Positions 1-11,916 of a stretch of DNA of 64,000 bases are shown in pieces. Position 1 is the first letter of the stretch. Each line of letters opens with the position of its first letter. The notes under the pieces were generated by a model, which ran no database searches, was not told the origin of the DNA, and was given only the letters and a program-made list of their open reading frames with translations. The DNA lies in contig CM069434.1 in NCBI GenBank assembly GCA_035610365.1, positions 30,590,238 through 30,654,237 of the forward strand. Reading direction: 5' to 3'. Origin of the DNA: Aquatica leii. Taxonomy: Eukaryota > Arthropoda > Insecta > Coleoptera > Lampyridae. Both the position numbers and the translations under genes were made by a program.

Positions 1-199
1 CGAAGTCTCGAAGGCTTAAATTGTTTTGTTTGTCTACAACTTTAAGATTTGTAAATATAAATTCAGACGTTATGTTTATGTAACTGTTTAGACCGACAGG
101 GTCAGCTTTTTGTACGGTGTGTTGCTCGCTATTTGGCGCAACTTCTAATTCATTCGACCTACGTGTAAATATTGTCGAGAACTTACATTTATATACCTT

Positions 200-400
200 C
201 TTCATCTCCTGTGATATAATAAAAATATATATTCGGTGTTATTACTTCTGTAGTGTTATTTATTCTTTTCCTGTTACGGGTAGAGTTAGACGGTATCTCC
301 CGAATTAATTTTTTATTGTCTTGGCGCCTTTTTTTAGATTCACGTTATAATCACACATAACAAAGCCTGCGTTTCTCGTAACACACGTCAGCAGTGAAAA
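200..400 (+). repeat. LTR-tail-like repeat, copy A
   Basis: About 80 bases (roughly 245-330) match the reverse complement of 12060-12150 at an estimated three bases in four. The match includes a stretch reading CTTTTCCTGTTACGGGTAGA and, 50 bases on, CTTGGCGCC. The same order, a GGCGCC block followed by a short T-rich spacer and later GTAACA, is seen in the tails of the LTRs at 49 and 56 kb. I read this as the 3' part of an old LTR of that broad group. No open internal region follows. The short open frames here are not protein-like. Confidence 0.45.
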
Positions 401-419
401 TCAGTTAGCTGATATTATT

Positions 420-2380
420 ACGAAACCACTGTCTCGTGTAAAGTTTACATATTTTAAACATATTTTTGGCATGATAACCTGTAAAATAATGTTGTTTAAG
501 AATTTGCTATTGTACGATTATTTTCTGTTTATATATTGTAATATGCAGATAGCTTCTTATTTCTTTTATTTGTAGCAAATTTTAATTTGAGAAAGTGTTG
601 AGAATAAGTATTCATCTTTAAATTTGTACAAGATTGGCAACACTGTACTAAACCAATGTTTCCTTTTTTTTATTATGTTGTTGTTGAGAAGTAGTCGTGG
701 GAGTTAGTAAGCTTATATTTTTCATTTGTGTATTTATTTGTATCTGTGTTCAATAAACAATTAACAACTGGTTGGTAATTATTAAAATCAAGAATTTTGA
801 AGCTATTTAACGTTTTCAAACTAATCTTAGTTTCATTGTTTGACTACTTGTTATGTACAAATGCACTTGAGTTCAATGAGATCTATTATTGGTGTCATAA
901 GTGCAGATTGAATTTTAATGTATTAGTTTTTTAATGCATTAGTATTTTATTTCAGTAGTAAAAATTGATTTGTAATTTAATTGTGCTTTAATTCCAAGTA
1001 AGCTCTGTTTATGATAGGGTTATTAAGATAATAATGTGTTCTTGTTGACACCGGCGTTATCTTTTGTCAGACGTATTGTGCGTAATGTCTTTTAATTGTA
1101 TTTTTGTTCAATCTATTTGTTTTTGTAATATTTAGTATATTTAGGCAAATCGGCAAATATCGCGCAGGTGTCATAGATGCCCTGACGTCACGCGTAAATC
1201 TATAGCGTCTAGTTGCAATTGTTATATAGCTGTAAATTGTTGAGTTTTTTAGTATTCTTAATAGATTGCAGCAAGAAGTTGAATAAAAAAGTTTCTTACT
1301 TTTATTTTGCATTATTTTTTTAAATATTTTTTTTTACTTAATTAAATTTTGTGGTTAAAAAAAAGTGAACACGTTGAAGTGAGCTTTGAATGTAACTGTA
1401 AGTATAGAATTAGTTATTTTAAATAATAGTTGATCATAAAAATTTCAAAAATTTACACATTTTTGATTAGCGCGTTTAGTATACTCTACGCGTGACGTCA
1501 TGCCCGAAGTAGTTTAATTTTTGACACAGTTCGTATCTTACATTTACCCTTTTATACCATGCTTGGTAAGAAACCAAGGTTTGATATATGAAAAAAAAAA
1601 TTTGTTTAGTATATAGAAATCAATAATGTAGTAGTTATTGGAGGGATTTATTCAAAAAATTTGTTTTAGTAAAATTAAATTAAAGGAAACTATCCTATTT
1701 TGTAAATGTTACAGTATAGATTGACTTGAAACCTCGCTAACGTTTAGTTCAGTTTGTGTTACATAATTTATCTTTGCCATAGAACAATTTTTTCTGCTTC
1801 AGTTGTATTTTAATTTAGCTAATATTACATTTTACTTTTAAAATGCAACAAAGCTTTTATGCAAACGACTTATCAAGTTTAATGTAATTTAAAAATTTTA
1901 TTATTAATTTAATTTGAGTGTTAATACACTTTTATTTTACATTTTTGAGATTTCTAGATTGCCACAAATTTATATTTTTGATTTAACCCACCCTCGTCTC
2001 TATTAAGCACCAAGCATAATTCTCGTTTATGTTGTTTTAATTTAGGCATTTCTTTAATAACATTTTTTGAATGTAACAAAATCAAAACTTTGAATGTATA
2101 TTGTTTCAATAAATTTTCCAATTTTTTACCCACACACCTATAGCATAGCAAGAAAATTAAACAATAAAAAATACTTAGTCAAAGTATCGTGCAAACATCA
2201 TTAAAGTTAAATGTGTGACACGACTTTCAGATTGAAGATTGCATTAGTCTTTCAAAACAATTTTGAGCTTCAGTTATAATCAACGTTTAATTTTTTACAT
2301 GGTTTAAAAGAAATCCGACATACAATGATATATAGATGGAATTATAAAATTTCCAGATATAGAAATACGTACACAAAACC
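420..2380. other. AT-rich intergenic stretch, no gene seen
   Basis: No recognisable protein or RNA gene. The only structure noted is a 14-bp inverted pair (TGACGTCACGCGTA, about 1183-1196, against its complement at about 1487-1500), roughly 300 bp apart. It could be the ends of a small inverted-repeat element. The intervening DNA codes for nothing recognisable. Confidence 0.5.
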
Positions 2381-2389
2381 CGCGGTTTT

Positions 2390-2720
2390 AAGCTTGATTG
2401 GGGGTTAGTCTAACAAGATTAAAAAATAATATAAACCGTGTCAAAGATGGTTTTTTAAAAAACAAACGTCCAAGTGCGTTGCTATTTAACTGTCACCTAA
2501 AAAATATCTATGTTAAAAACGCTGTAGTATATAATGTTTGTTCTCTATATAAAATTTATTCTCGATACCCTCGCTTTTCGTTGTTGAGTTGTTGAGTAAG
2601 GACACACGTTTTTTGCCTGTGGAGATAATAAGCAGATGTTACATTTGAGCGTCACGTCGCTATGGCTAACGCTATCTACACTTTCAAGGAGTTGGATGCA
2701 ATTATAATATATTTTGGAAG
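2390..2720 (+). repeat. dispersed repeat with TGACGTCA-like core, copy 1
   Basis: The segment around 2615-2690 resembles 28665-28760 (same strand) and the reverse complement of about 12730-12790. Shared blocks are GTGGAGATAA, an imperfect GACGTCACGTYGCTA core, and a following run containing TACACT or TCACACC. This copy has lost part of the palindromic TGACGTCA. It is non-coding as far as I can read, so it is probably an old transposon end or SINE-like family. Confidence 0.35.
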
Positions 2721-4450
2721 AAACTTTTACTCAAAGATTACGAAATTAATTTAAAGGAAACTCTGTGCAGTAGTTTGTTTTTAGTGATCCTATGAATATA
2801 AGAGGTTTACTTGTGATAGCGCCGTGTGTACGTTTTTTGTGTTAGATTTGAATTAAGTTTAAGGTAATCTCAAGTAACAATTTTATATTTATTAATGTTT
2901 GAAAGAATGTTTACAAAACAAGATTTATAAAACACCTTTTGTCCTAAGAACGTAACTAAAATATTATTACAGTAGCTATAAATGCAAAATGGGCACGTAA
3001 TATTTTAAGCAACGTTATGAATGCCTATAAAGACACGGATATGTTAAGTCTAAAGATTGAGTTGACGTTATCACATAAATAAACATTTAAAGTGTTATAT
3101 AAAGTAATTTAGTAAGTATTATTAGTTATATTTTTTTTTATTTTATTGTGTTACAGTTATTATAAAGTTAGTTATATTAATAAACGTGTATCAAATAATT
3201 TTGCATTTAAGTGAATTTTAATATCTATTGCTGATACCGTAGTAATAATATTGATTTTAATTAATTTTAATAAAATAAAATTATTTATTAATTTTGCAAA
3301 TGATTAAAAAAACAAATTTGTGCAACAATGTAACAATTTGAGAAATTATAAGCAATGTAATTGTATTAAATTTAGCAATATTGTATTTGAGGCACAAAAA
3401 ATGCCTTTAATTTAATAACAACTTTACCAGAAGTGAGCAAAAAAGTAAAAATTGTAATTAGTGGAACAAAGTTACGCAGTAATTAAACTGTAATTATATA
3501 TACGTATATATCATATTTGAAAGAAAATTGAGTAGTAAAACCATTAACCTCTTTTTTACTTTCTTCTAAACTTTCTACAAACTTACGAATTTTAAAATTA
3601 AACTTGCAAGTTTGAACGTAACTTATGACTTTTTAAAATTGATTAAATTTGGTTTATTCATGAACAAAGATTAATACTGACATTATTGATTATTTGTATA
3701 ATCATTTACTAATGGGTTAATTAATATAGGTAATAAGTTTTAAATTACGTACCTACTGTATTCAATTTTATTTTTTTTTAATTACAATTATTAGTGTTAG
3801 TTATTTATTTATTAAAACAAATTTAAGATAGTTTTATTCAATAATTTACGTTTGGAAGTCTTACGTTTTGTATTGGTTTTGTAGTAGATTTGAATACTAG
3901 TTTAAAAGTGGTACTCAACTGTATATAAAACATCAAAAACGGCATGAGATTGGAACAATCCTTAACGTTCGTGATGCTTATAATGTTTTTGCTCGATTGT
4001 ATTAAATTACACTTTAATGAATATAATTATAAATTAATTTTAAGTAAACGAAGTGTTAAACGTGACGATTACGTTTCATGGCATGTCTATCTTTTCAAAC
4101 ATAATATTCGTATTTTGTTATAAAATTACATGGTTGTGCTATAGTTAGGTTTCTTAAATGTTAATTAGCATTATTTACAAACAAAAATATTTTATTTAAA
4201 ATATAATTTTATAATATTATTGTTAGTAGTAACTTATACAGTGAGTGACTTTAAAGATAATACTAAAATAATAAATGCATGAGAAGTAGAATATGTAGAA
4301 ATAATTCTAAACAAACTAGTATCAACTATGTTATACGACTTTATCAAATTTTATTGTAATTATTTAATACTGTTAATATTGTCATGTGTACATAGACATT
4401 TTGCATCAACAAAACGTTGCCGTAAGAAACGTATTAAGTAGTGTAATAGC
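2721..4450. other. AT-rich stretch, nothing recognised
   Basis: Dominated by A/T runs and short TTTAAT-type words. I see no coding frame, splice pair, inverted repeat or RNA gene that I can support. Confidence 0.5.
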
Positions 4451-4454
4451 AAAC

Positions 4455-4610
4455 GCTTTCGCGTAGTGTATACTAAGATAAGAACGTCTTCCACGTATGG
4501 ACCGTGTCAATGTTGTAACTCACACTGCTCACTTTTATAGAAGGCTTTATTAGAGCGTAAAAGAAATCAAGGAACTCAAACAAACAGCCAAAACCTAACT
4601 AGGAACTTTT
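4455..4610 (-). repeat. Penelope-like element terminal remnant, copy 1
   Basis: The reverse complement aligns over roughly 150 bases with 28975-29125. Shared words include GTTTGAGTT, TTTTACGCTCTAATAAAGCC (CACGCCCTGATAAAGCCC in the other copy), GTTACAACA, and CTTATCTTAGTATA. The CTGATAAAGCC...GGACGAAAC block of the better copy is the kind of sequence found in Penelope-like element ends, which are known to carry hammerhead ribozyme motifs. In this copy the core is more decayed (CTAATAA, and the GAAAC side is lost). Weak traces on the other side (4610-4760) could be an N-terminal Penelope frame but are too broken to call. Confidence 0.45.
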
Positions 4611-4769
4611 GATGAGTTAGGTAATAAACGTATGAACCAAGCTGGATTCTAAATTCTAAGAAAGTGAGAAACAAATTGATGAACTTAAAAACGTTAATCT
4701 AACAATCACTACAGAATTAGAAAAGAAATTAAAGAATAATAAAGGATATTGAAGTCAGTGCAGTCAGTT

Positions 4770-5779
4770 GTTCTAGTTTCTAGATATAATATAAAATAAA
4801 AAAATAATATATTAATAAATATTATTAGCAATTTTTACGTTTTACATAAAACATAAATATAGACAAGTGCATAAAACATAAGTAATAATAAGCATTGCGG
4901 CGAGTCAAGCTAATCTATATAGGTTTATACAAGAACGCAATAGAGCCGATACCTGCACCAACTAATCTATAATATGAACTATAGAAGATTTGTGTATCTA
5001 ATCAACGATTTAGTTTTGTGTTATGCGTGATTCAAAGTGCATATAACAAATTTTTCTAGTCTTGGAAAGAAAGATATCGTATTTTTGTTACGTAAGTATA
5101 TTTGAAATAAATTATATCTCTTTTTAATTTAAATTTATTTAAGCAATGTTATACTCTTGTTTAAGTTCATTAAACAAATTATATATTACAGTTATCAGTA
5201 CAGTAGTCCCTCAACATTTATTAAAGATTTCTTTTTTATATAAAACTTAAGAAAGGATTGTAAGTTTTGCCACATAGATGTGTTTCTAAAGAATATATTA
5301 TTAATGATTCTGTAAAAGAAGTTGGACATATTAGGTTCTATAATTTAATATGATGCACTCTAAAAGTTATAGCTTACTATTTTATATTTTTGTATATTTT
5401 GTTTATTTCCGCGAATAACCAGATTTGCGAATGTTTGGAAATACTGTATAATTTCATTCTGTAACACTTGCCGCAAATGTTAAAATTTCAACTGTGGATT
5501 CTCCTTTGGTCCCTATGTTGTGAAATTTGCTTTTTGTCGTAATTTGCGATTTGACGATAGTTGTAATATATAGAAAAAACCGTAATTAGATAGGGGTAAG
5601 TCTTTGTTTTGTTCTTTAAGCATGGTGATGTAATCTTTTGAATTTGAATTTTAGTGATTTTTTTTGGTTACGACACATTTTTCTACCAGCACAATTTGTT
5701 TGATACATTTGGTTTAGTTTGTTTTGATATGTACAATTACGATGGTTTATTTTGTGCGTTAATAAGTATGAATATATAT
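4770..5779. other. AT-rich stretch, nothing recognised
   Basis: No gene or RNA recognised. The 70-codon frame starting at 5654 overlaps the left end of the transposon that begins at 5780 and has no protein-like features. Confidence 0.5.
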
Positions 5780-5843
5780 GTTACAGCCAAAGTAAATAAT
5801 CTAGCTATTATGTATGATATCCGGATATTATGTATAATAACTA
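5780..5843 (+). repeat. left terminal inverted repeat, palindromic core
   Basis: Pairs with 8411-8474. It contains an imperfect palindrome of about 34 bases centred on the perfect 12-mer ATATCCGGATAT, with arms of the form TATTATGTATRATATCC. The right-end copy has the same layout with ATCCAGACAT at the centre. Palindromic binding-site-like cores in both TIRs suggest transposase or host-factor recognition sites. Confidence 0.6.
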
Positions 5844-5983
5844 CCGAATTTGGTCATAGTGATTAATTAGGCTTTATTTATCATTTTATCCAGCCATTAT
5901 ACATAGCATCTACCTAAATTTGGTTAAAGTGATTAACGCAGTTTTATTAATTACTTTATTCAGCCATTGTACATATTACCTAC
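5844..5983 (+). repeat. two tandem 70-bp subterminal repeats
   Basis: 5844-5913 and 5914-5983 are both 70 bases long and align end to end without a gap. Common blocks are AATTTGGT, AGTGATTAA, TTTAT, and CAGCCATTRTACAT, and both end in CTAC. A related block (CTAAAGTGATTAAT then CCAGCCCTTATTCATAAT on the reverse complement) lies inside the right end near 8330-8400. Subterminal repeats of this sort often bind transposase; that role is inferred here. Confidence 0.6.
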
Positions 5984-6528
5984 TAGAAAGGGGCTCATTA
6001 CTGCACTAAGTGCATTAACTAAGCTAAGTTTGTTAAAAAGGTATGTTATTTTTAATGCGTTTCGGCGCATAAGTAATTTGTTTAGCAATACATTTATTGA
6101 ACATGACATTAAAATTAAAATTATACTGTATATCTCGTTGCCCTGGTAATTCCCATTTGTCTAAAACAATTAGGTATCTAAGAAATCAGCTACCCAGGTA
6201 GACTCTTTGTTTATATTTAAGATATAAAATACTCTATTAATCAGTTTGCCTTTTTGGTTATCTATAAAAACTGTTAAATTTGAGAGAACTAATAAAATTA
6301 AACGATTTTGCTCAATGTTTAATGTTTTAACAACTCGAATATTTAAACACACAACCATGTTATTATCATACAAAAAATGTGAATGAAAGCAACTTAATGT
6401 GTTTTACCACTAAGAATATTCAAAATATAGATTAGTTTTACTATCAACATACGTATGTATTGAAAAAGAAATGCGTTTAAATAAATCTTTTGTACTTCAA
6501 AGTTATCTGAAAAGTAAAAAGTATGTCC

Positions 6529-8104
6529 TCACTTATTTTTACAAGGGAGATTTTTGTGGCACTTTGAGTTACACAAGACGTTGCATTTCTTACACTTGCA
6601 TCGATTGGAAGTGCAACCACCAATGCAATTGCAGTGTTGAAAACCCTGGCCACCTAGATGATATTCTTTTCTCGCGCATTCCCGTATTGATACATGTTCG
6701 TCTGAAGCTTCGCTCACTGAAATGAATTTTTCTTTACAATGTGTAAATTGATTTTGTGTGTACAGTTGATTTAATATTCCATGCTTTGTACCAAGCCGAT
6801 ACGTTCCTTATTTCTCAATTGCCAATATGACAGCAATAATGTTTCTATCGTCGGCTTTAGCCCGGTGTACATCTGCTATTTTTACCACGATGTTATCACC
6901 TACATTAGCAACAGCAACATCTTATCTGCCTGTTTTAAAGAGTTTCTTTTGCTGAAGTCCTTATATCTTGGATGGCCTGTACTTTTTTTGATACCAAAAT
7001 AGCTTCTTCTGACATGATATCCAAATCTATATTAATTTGAGTTTTATGTTTAGAAATACGGTTTGATGAAACTTCCTTTTCTAATTGGGTTACGTCTTCA
7101 GTTTGGTTATGAACTTGTGCATCTTCTTCAGTGTGGGCAGCTTTATTAGCTTGGCCCTCGTCTTCAACTTGGTTACCATCAACATCAACTTCGTCATGAA
7201 CTCCAACTTCGTCATTTTTATTGCTTTCATTCAATACTATCCCTAGATCTTCTTCTGTATAAACGTTATTTAGTAAATCTAGAGGAAGGTTTATACCTAT
7301 TTTAGCTTTGCAGCCAAATATTGCTTCCTAAGGGCTGCAATTTATTCCTAAGTGATATGTTCTGTTTTTCATAAACTGAACGAAGCGTAGCCCTTTAGAC
7401 CAGTTTGTGGTGTTGTTGGATTCTAACCAAGTATAGAGCATTTTTTCAACATCTTGGTTGGCCCTTTCGACGAACCCCTGTGACTAAGAATGCCTGGGCT
7501 TGCCGTGAACAATTTTTAGTTCTGGCCACATTGCACACACTTTTTTGACCACTCTATTTGCAAACTCTCTTCCATTGTCACTTTGCAAAATGCAAAGGGC
7601 TCCAATAATGGTAAATATATCAAACAAGTGGAAAGCAACTGTTTCCGATTTTTTAGATTTTAATGGTTTCAGCTGTACAAATTTTGTAAGGTGGTCTTGA
7701 TATACCATTACCATTATGAATGTGTAATGCCTGTCAGCCTGTGACTGCATGTCGATCAAATCTATTTGACATCTAATGTTGAGATGACAATAGTGAATTA
7801 TTTCAAAAGCTTCTTCCAAATAAGCATAATACACTATTGAGTCACCTTCGTTTTTCACAGAAACAATGAGTTTTTCAAAATTTCCGATTTTAACAATATC
7901 ATACCTTGCAAGACGTTAGTAATCTTCAGGGGTCTTCTTAACAATCTTGTTCTTGGCCTCTTTCACTTTCATTATCAGCGACCGATACTTATTGCTTGTA
8001 AAAAACTGATTATTCTTACCTTTGTTCTCAATAGGTTTATTTACTTGTTCAGTAAAACGAGTTCTCATATTGTCGGCTATTATAACAGCTATCAACAATT
8101 TTTG
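6529..8104 (-). pseudogene. KRBA2-like integrase-domain protein, decayed
   Basis: Minus-strand fragments in order, N to C: an N-terminal part ending KKTPEDY then a TAA, continuing in frame as RLARYDIVKIG (about 7880-8098); an integrase core with CQIDLIDMQSQ, YQDHLTKFVQLKPL, LQSDNGREFANR and HGKPRHS, then a stop, then SQGFVERANQD (7300-7858); an acidic linker (6935-7234); and a cysteine-rich C-terminus with CNC, CKCKKC and CNSKCHKN (6529-6717). The core has the D-D-E signature of retroviral-type integrases: D in QIDLID, D in SDNG, E in FVERANQ. There are in-frame stops at about 7916, 7484 and 7329, and frameshifts and stops between 6935 and 6720. The usual HHCC zinc-binding segment is missing: IIHYCHL joins directly to NIRCQIDL in frame. 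It lies inside the inverted-repeat element and is probably its own transposase. The gene is dead in this copy. Confidence 0.8.
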
Positions 8105-8397
8105 GGCTTAACACTAACAACACAGCACTAAACTAAACACTAACTATAACGACCCAATCTAATTGCAAACGCACTACTTAACCCACATTACATCCACTCG
8201 AAGTATTGTACCGACTGTGTTACACGCGGTCAATAGACAGAGAGATTTAAGAGGAGAGTCACGTGACTTCCCCACCCATGTTACCTGTTATTCATAATGT
8301 CTAGTAAAAGTGATTAATATTTGAAAATATTATTATTTTAGCCAAACTGTACTAGCCATTATGAATAAGGGCTGGTTAAAGTAATAAATTAATCACT

Positions 8398-8474
8398 TTA
8401 GCTAGTGAATCTAACTATTATATATAATGTCTGGATATTATACATAATAACCGATTAGTTACTTTGGCTGTAAC
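8398..8474 (-). repeat. right terminal inverted repeat
   Basis: The reverse complement begins GTTACAGCCAAAGTAACTAA and aligns with the left repeat from 5780. It also carries the palindromic TATTATGTATAATATCC arm. The base outside the repeat differs at the two ends (T on the left, C on the right when read inward), which supports 5780 and 8474 as the ends. Confidence 0.6.
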
Positions 8475-9000
8475 GAATCGTGAAGGTTTTATATCATTAC
8501 GCCATTCGATTAAGTCACGTGATGTGATAACTAACCCTTAATGACATGTATGTAAATAACTTTTAATTAAGTAGTAATTTTAAAATTTATATTTTGGTTT
8601 CAATATTTAATCCTTCTTAGTATAAAAAATATTGTGACGTCCAAATTCTAATTTTGCGAGTTTCCAAATTAAAATTGTAAATTTAAGCGTACCATTAGAA
8701 TACCTTGACCTTGGTATACTTTGTAAATTTTGTCGTATTGCTCTATATTTTATATTTTGTGTTTTTGTTGTATTTAAATAAATTTATATAAGCTAGTGCG
8801 GTACATTATTTAAATTATTATGTTAAATTTAATTAATTAATTTTTTGTATTACATTTTAAATGGACCTCATTACAAAAAAAAAGAAAACCGACTAAAAAA
8901 TAGTACTCGTGGACATTTGCGGTTGCTACCCATAAACATTGAGCCGAACATAAATACACTCATAACATCCCATTAAGTTGTAAGTTTGTAATTTTTTATT
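8475..9000. other. AT-rich stretch, nothing recognised
   Basis: No gene recognised. The A-run at about 8875-8890 is a simple run, not a clear element tail. Confidence 0.45.
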
Positions 9001-9009
9001 ATGCATTTA

Positions 9010-9077
9010 TGTAGATCTCTGGGCAAGCTTGGATTATGAAAAACGGCCCGTGAGCCAAAAGAGTTTGGGAACCACTG
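9010..9077 (-). mobile_element. hAT-type transposon end
   Basis: On the minus strand the sequence starts CAGTGGTTCCCAAACTC at 9077 and continues into TTTTGGCTCACGGGCCG. This is the usual terminal sequence of hAT-family elements (CAGTGGTTCCCAAACTTTTTGGC). The matching opposite end was not found within the next few hundred bases on the left, so this is a fragment. Confidence 0.6.
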
Positions 9078-9230
9078 TTGCAAACCAAGATCTTTGAGCA
9101 AAATGTTTATGCAACTCTTGTGATTGTTTCAAAGTAGATAAACCTCGATTTTTAGCCGCAATCTTTACAACGTCAAGAATATTTTCAGCTAACCTAGTTG
9201 GACACGCAGGAATAAGAGAGATTTATTACA
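9078..9230 (-). pseudogene. short protein-like frame, unrecognised
   Basis: The minus strand reads about 45 codons without a stop, including PACPTRLAENILDVVKIA and STLKQSQELHKHF. The frame then runs into the hAT end at 9077. The composition looks coding rather than random for this AT-rich region, so I read it as a transposon or gene fragment. I cannot name the family. Confidence 0.25.
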
Positions 9231-9249
9231 GCTGAGCGAAAAAGCGCGT

Positions 9250-11900
9250 GATGATGACCAAAAGCAGTACAAACAGTCTTAGACATATTTTATTTTTTTT
9301 CGTATTCGTTTAGATTTGCTTCTACAATGCACAATTAAACATGTTTCTCTGTTACTTATAACAAACTTGTAATGTCTTAATACAATTTCTATTTTACGTG
9401 TAAAAAGTTTAGTGCTTCAAAATAGAAACTACCAATAAATTAGTTTAAAAAAAAATGTGGTAGATTATTGTTTTTAGCATCACTAATTTTTTAAACAATT
9501 GTCAATAGACGTAGAAATTATCTATAATTTGACACAACAAAATTAATTTTTTGCTGTATTTTTTTTATAAATTTATTATTGATAACAACGCAATTATTTC
9601 TAGTTAGATGTAAATTGGTTTAATTTATTTAAATTTTAACTCAACTTGTACATTAATTTATTACTTAAAACAAGTTATATATTTTACTAAAAATGTTTTG
9701 ACATTTATTTAGTAGGTAACTATTTACACTAGCAAGGTTACTTAAGATAATGATTAAAATATTTAAAAAAAAATTATAATTTAAGTTATAGCAACATTAC
9801 GATAAAAACACTCTTTTTACAGTAAATTTCTAAAGTAAATAAATAAATGCAGTAATTTCCGTAGGTGTTTGAAGATCGGCACAAAACCATTGTCTTACCC
9901 GAACGTTGACATGATCTCAAGGCAGTTTAATTTAATTCAATTACAACCAATACACAACAACTGCAAAATACAATAGAAATTTAACAAAGGATAATAAGTA
10001 CAACAAAGTCAAAAAATAAGTTTTTGCTAATTGTAAAATTACAGCTAATGTTTGAACTATTTTTATTTAGATGAATACTTAAATAATAATAAAAAATTGA
10101 CAATCATTATTTGTTCAATTTTTGTTTGTAAATCATTGCAAATATCTACTTTGTAAAGTTAAATTTTTTGTTACTGTGTTTATACTGTTAAACAAATTCG
10201 TATATTTTATATTACAATCAATCTTTAATTGCAATAATGTTATAAAAACAATATTAATTTATATGATATAAAAAGAAAAATTTACAATTGTTTTAGCTTC
10301 TATTTGATTAGATCTACAAGTATGTCTATAACAATAAATAATTTAAGGTTTAATTATTTATTTGTCAGAATTTGACAATAATAATGAATGTGGAACAAAT
10401 ATATCAATATTCTCAAATATATTGAAGCAAATGTACAAAAAGAAATAAAAAATCTGTTATCATCTAAATCTAAACAAAAATATAAAATAAAATATCACCA
10501 CTTTTAAGAACGTAATGAGAAAACTGTTTGGTTTTTATGTATATGTTTACGTATTTTGTATTATATCATATATAAAAAAACTATAATGCTTAACGACTGA
10601 TGAGAACCTAAGCAGTTGCAATGTAAGCACGAAAATGTTTCCGAATTGAAACTATGCCTAAACTGGGCATCAAACGGCAATAAGTGAGTGTCGCAAACTG
10701 AAGGAATTTTAAAAACTGTTTACAAAATAGTTTTTTTAACATTTATTAAATTTAAATTAAACATAAATAAAATAAAAAGAATAATAATGAAAATAGTTAC
10801 ATAAATTTATATGGAATCACAAATACGTTAAATAAAAGTAAAGCATATTAAAAAAAGAAAGCAATATAAAAACGTAGATTAAAACTAAATTTACAAAATA
10901 TAATAATCCAAACGACCAATAAATCACGTCACAAACTTGATCTTGTTTTCAATTTAAAACTTTTATGCACTCAAGTTAGCAAAAAATAAAATCATAATTG
11001 ATTTTTTTATTATCATAAATACCTTTAATTTTCGAAGCAACAAGCGGTGGGTTTTCGGTTGGTACTAAAGCCATCAAGAAGATTTTGCCCAAAAATTTGA
11101 ATGGTTACAGATTTGCGATGGTTCATCGATAAATTTTTAACCGCCAAAAGCAAAACAGAATAATACGGCACAAAGTCAGCACTTAATACAATACATTCCA
11201 TAAAATCTTAATTATACTCGCGCCTAAATGAATCGTCGAAACTGTAAAACATACGAATTAAGAAAAATTTCATTTACTCAAAACTTTATTGAACCTATAA
11301 TAATCCTACCACCATTACTACTCACGAATTAAAGGTTAAAACCTTTCTCGCGATTACAACCCCAAAAAAAGTAACTCCAAAAACTTTTAACTTGAAAAAC
11401 ACTTTCGAAAACAAAAATCGATTCTTTTATCATTTCGGTACCTTTCCAACGTTACAACCAGTGACGTAAATCTTTGTGAAAGAGAAAACAACAGTAAGAC
11501 AATGATGTGGAAAAAAGATGCAAAAGAACTCAATTATTACGCAAAAGCGCAGTTTGTTGACTGCTTTCTTACGGCAAGAAATGCAACGCTAAGAAAAACA
11601 AACATATCTAGAATAGAAGATTCAGTTACAATCATTAAAATTAATTTTAATACTCAATGTTAAAAATGACTGTCAAATGTAATAAATTATAATGTAAACT
11701 CCAAATGTAATATAATAAAACCAACCTAAATAATTCAAGTACATACATACTAAATATGTACTTAATAAAATATAACTTACACTTAAGGCGAATTTAAAAA
11801 CGTGAAATAATTTTAATAAATTAAAGAAACATTATTAAAATGGTCTTAAAGAAAACAAAGTGAATGAATAAAACAAACGCAAACTGGGTTGTTCACAAAA
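9250..11900. other. long AT-rich stretch, no gene seen
   Basis: No protein-like frame longer than chance, no inverted repeat pair and no RNA gene that I can support. Confidence 0.5.
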
Positions 11901-11916
11901 TTAAACGACGGTTACA

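Larger units (their letters stand above)
5780..8474 (-). mobile_element. DNA transposon with TIRs around a KRBA2-like integrase gene
   Basis: The element starts with GTTACAGCCAAAGTAA at 5780, and the reverse complement of 8474 starts with the same 16 bases. The match continues for at least 64 bases (5780-5843 against 8411-8474), at roughly four bases in five, and more loosely beyond. The only coding relic inside (6529-8104, minus strand) is an integrase of the KRBA2-like type. That arrangement, a retroviral-type DDE integrase between inverted repeats, is what Ginger-type cut-and-paste transposons have; I infer a relationship but cannot prove it. No convincing target-site duplication is visible next to 5780 or 8474, so either the outer ends have eroded or the true boundary is a few bases off. 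Confidence 0.6.

Noticed and set aside
6471..6725. 84-codon plus-strand frame
   Set aside because: Antisense of the cysteine-rich C-terminus of the KRBA2-like gene, which is the recognisable strand.
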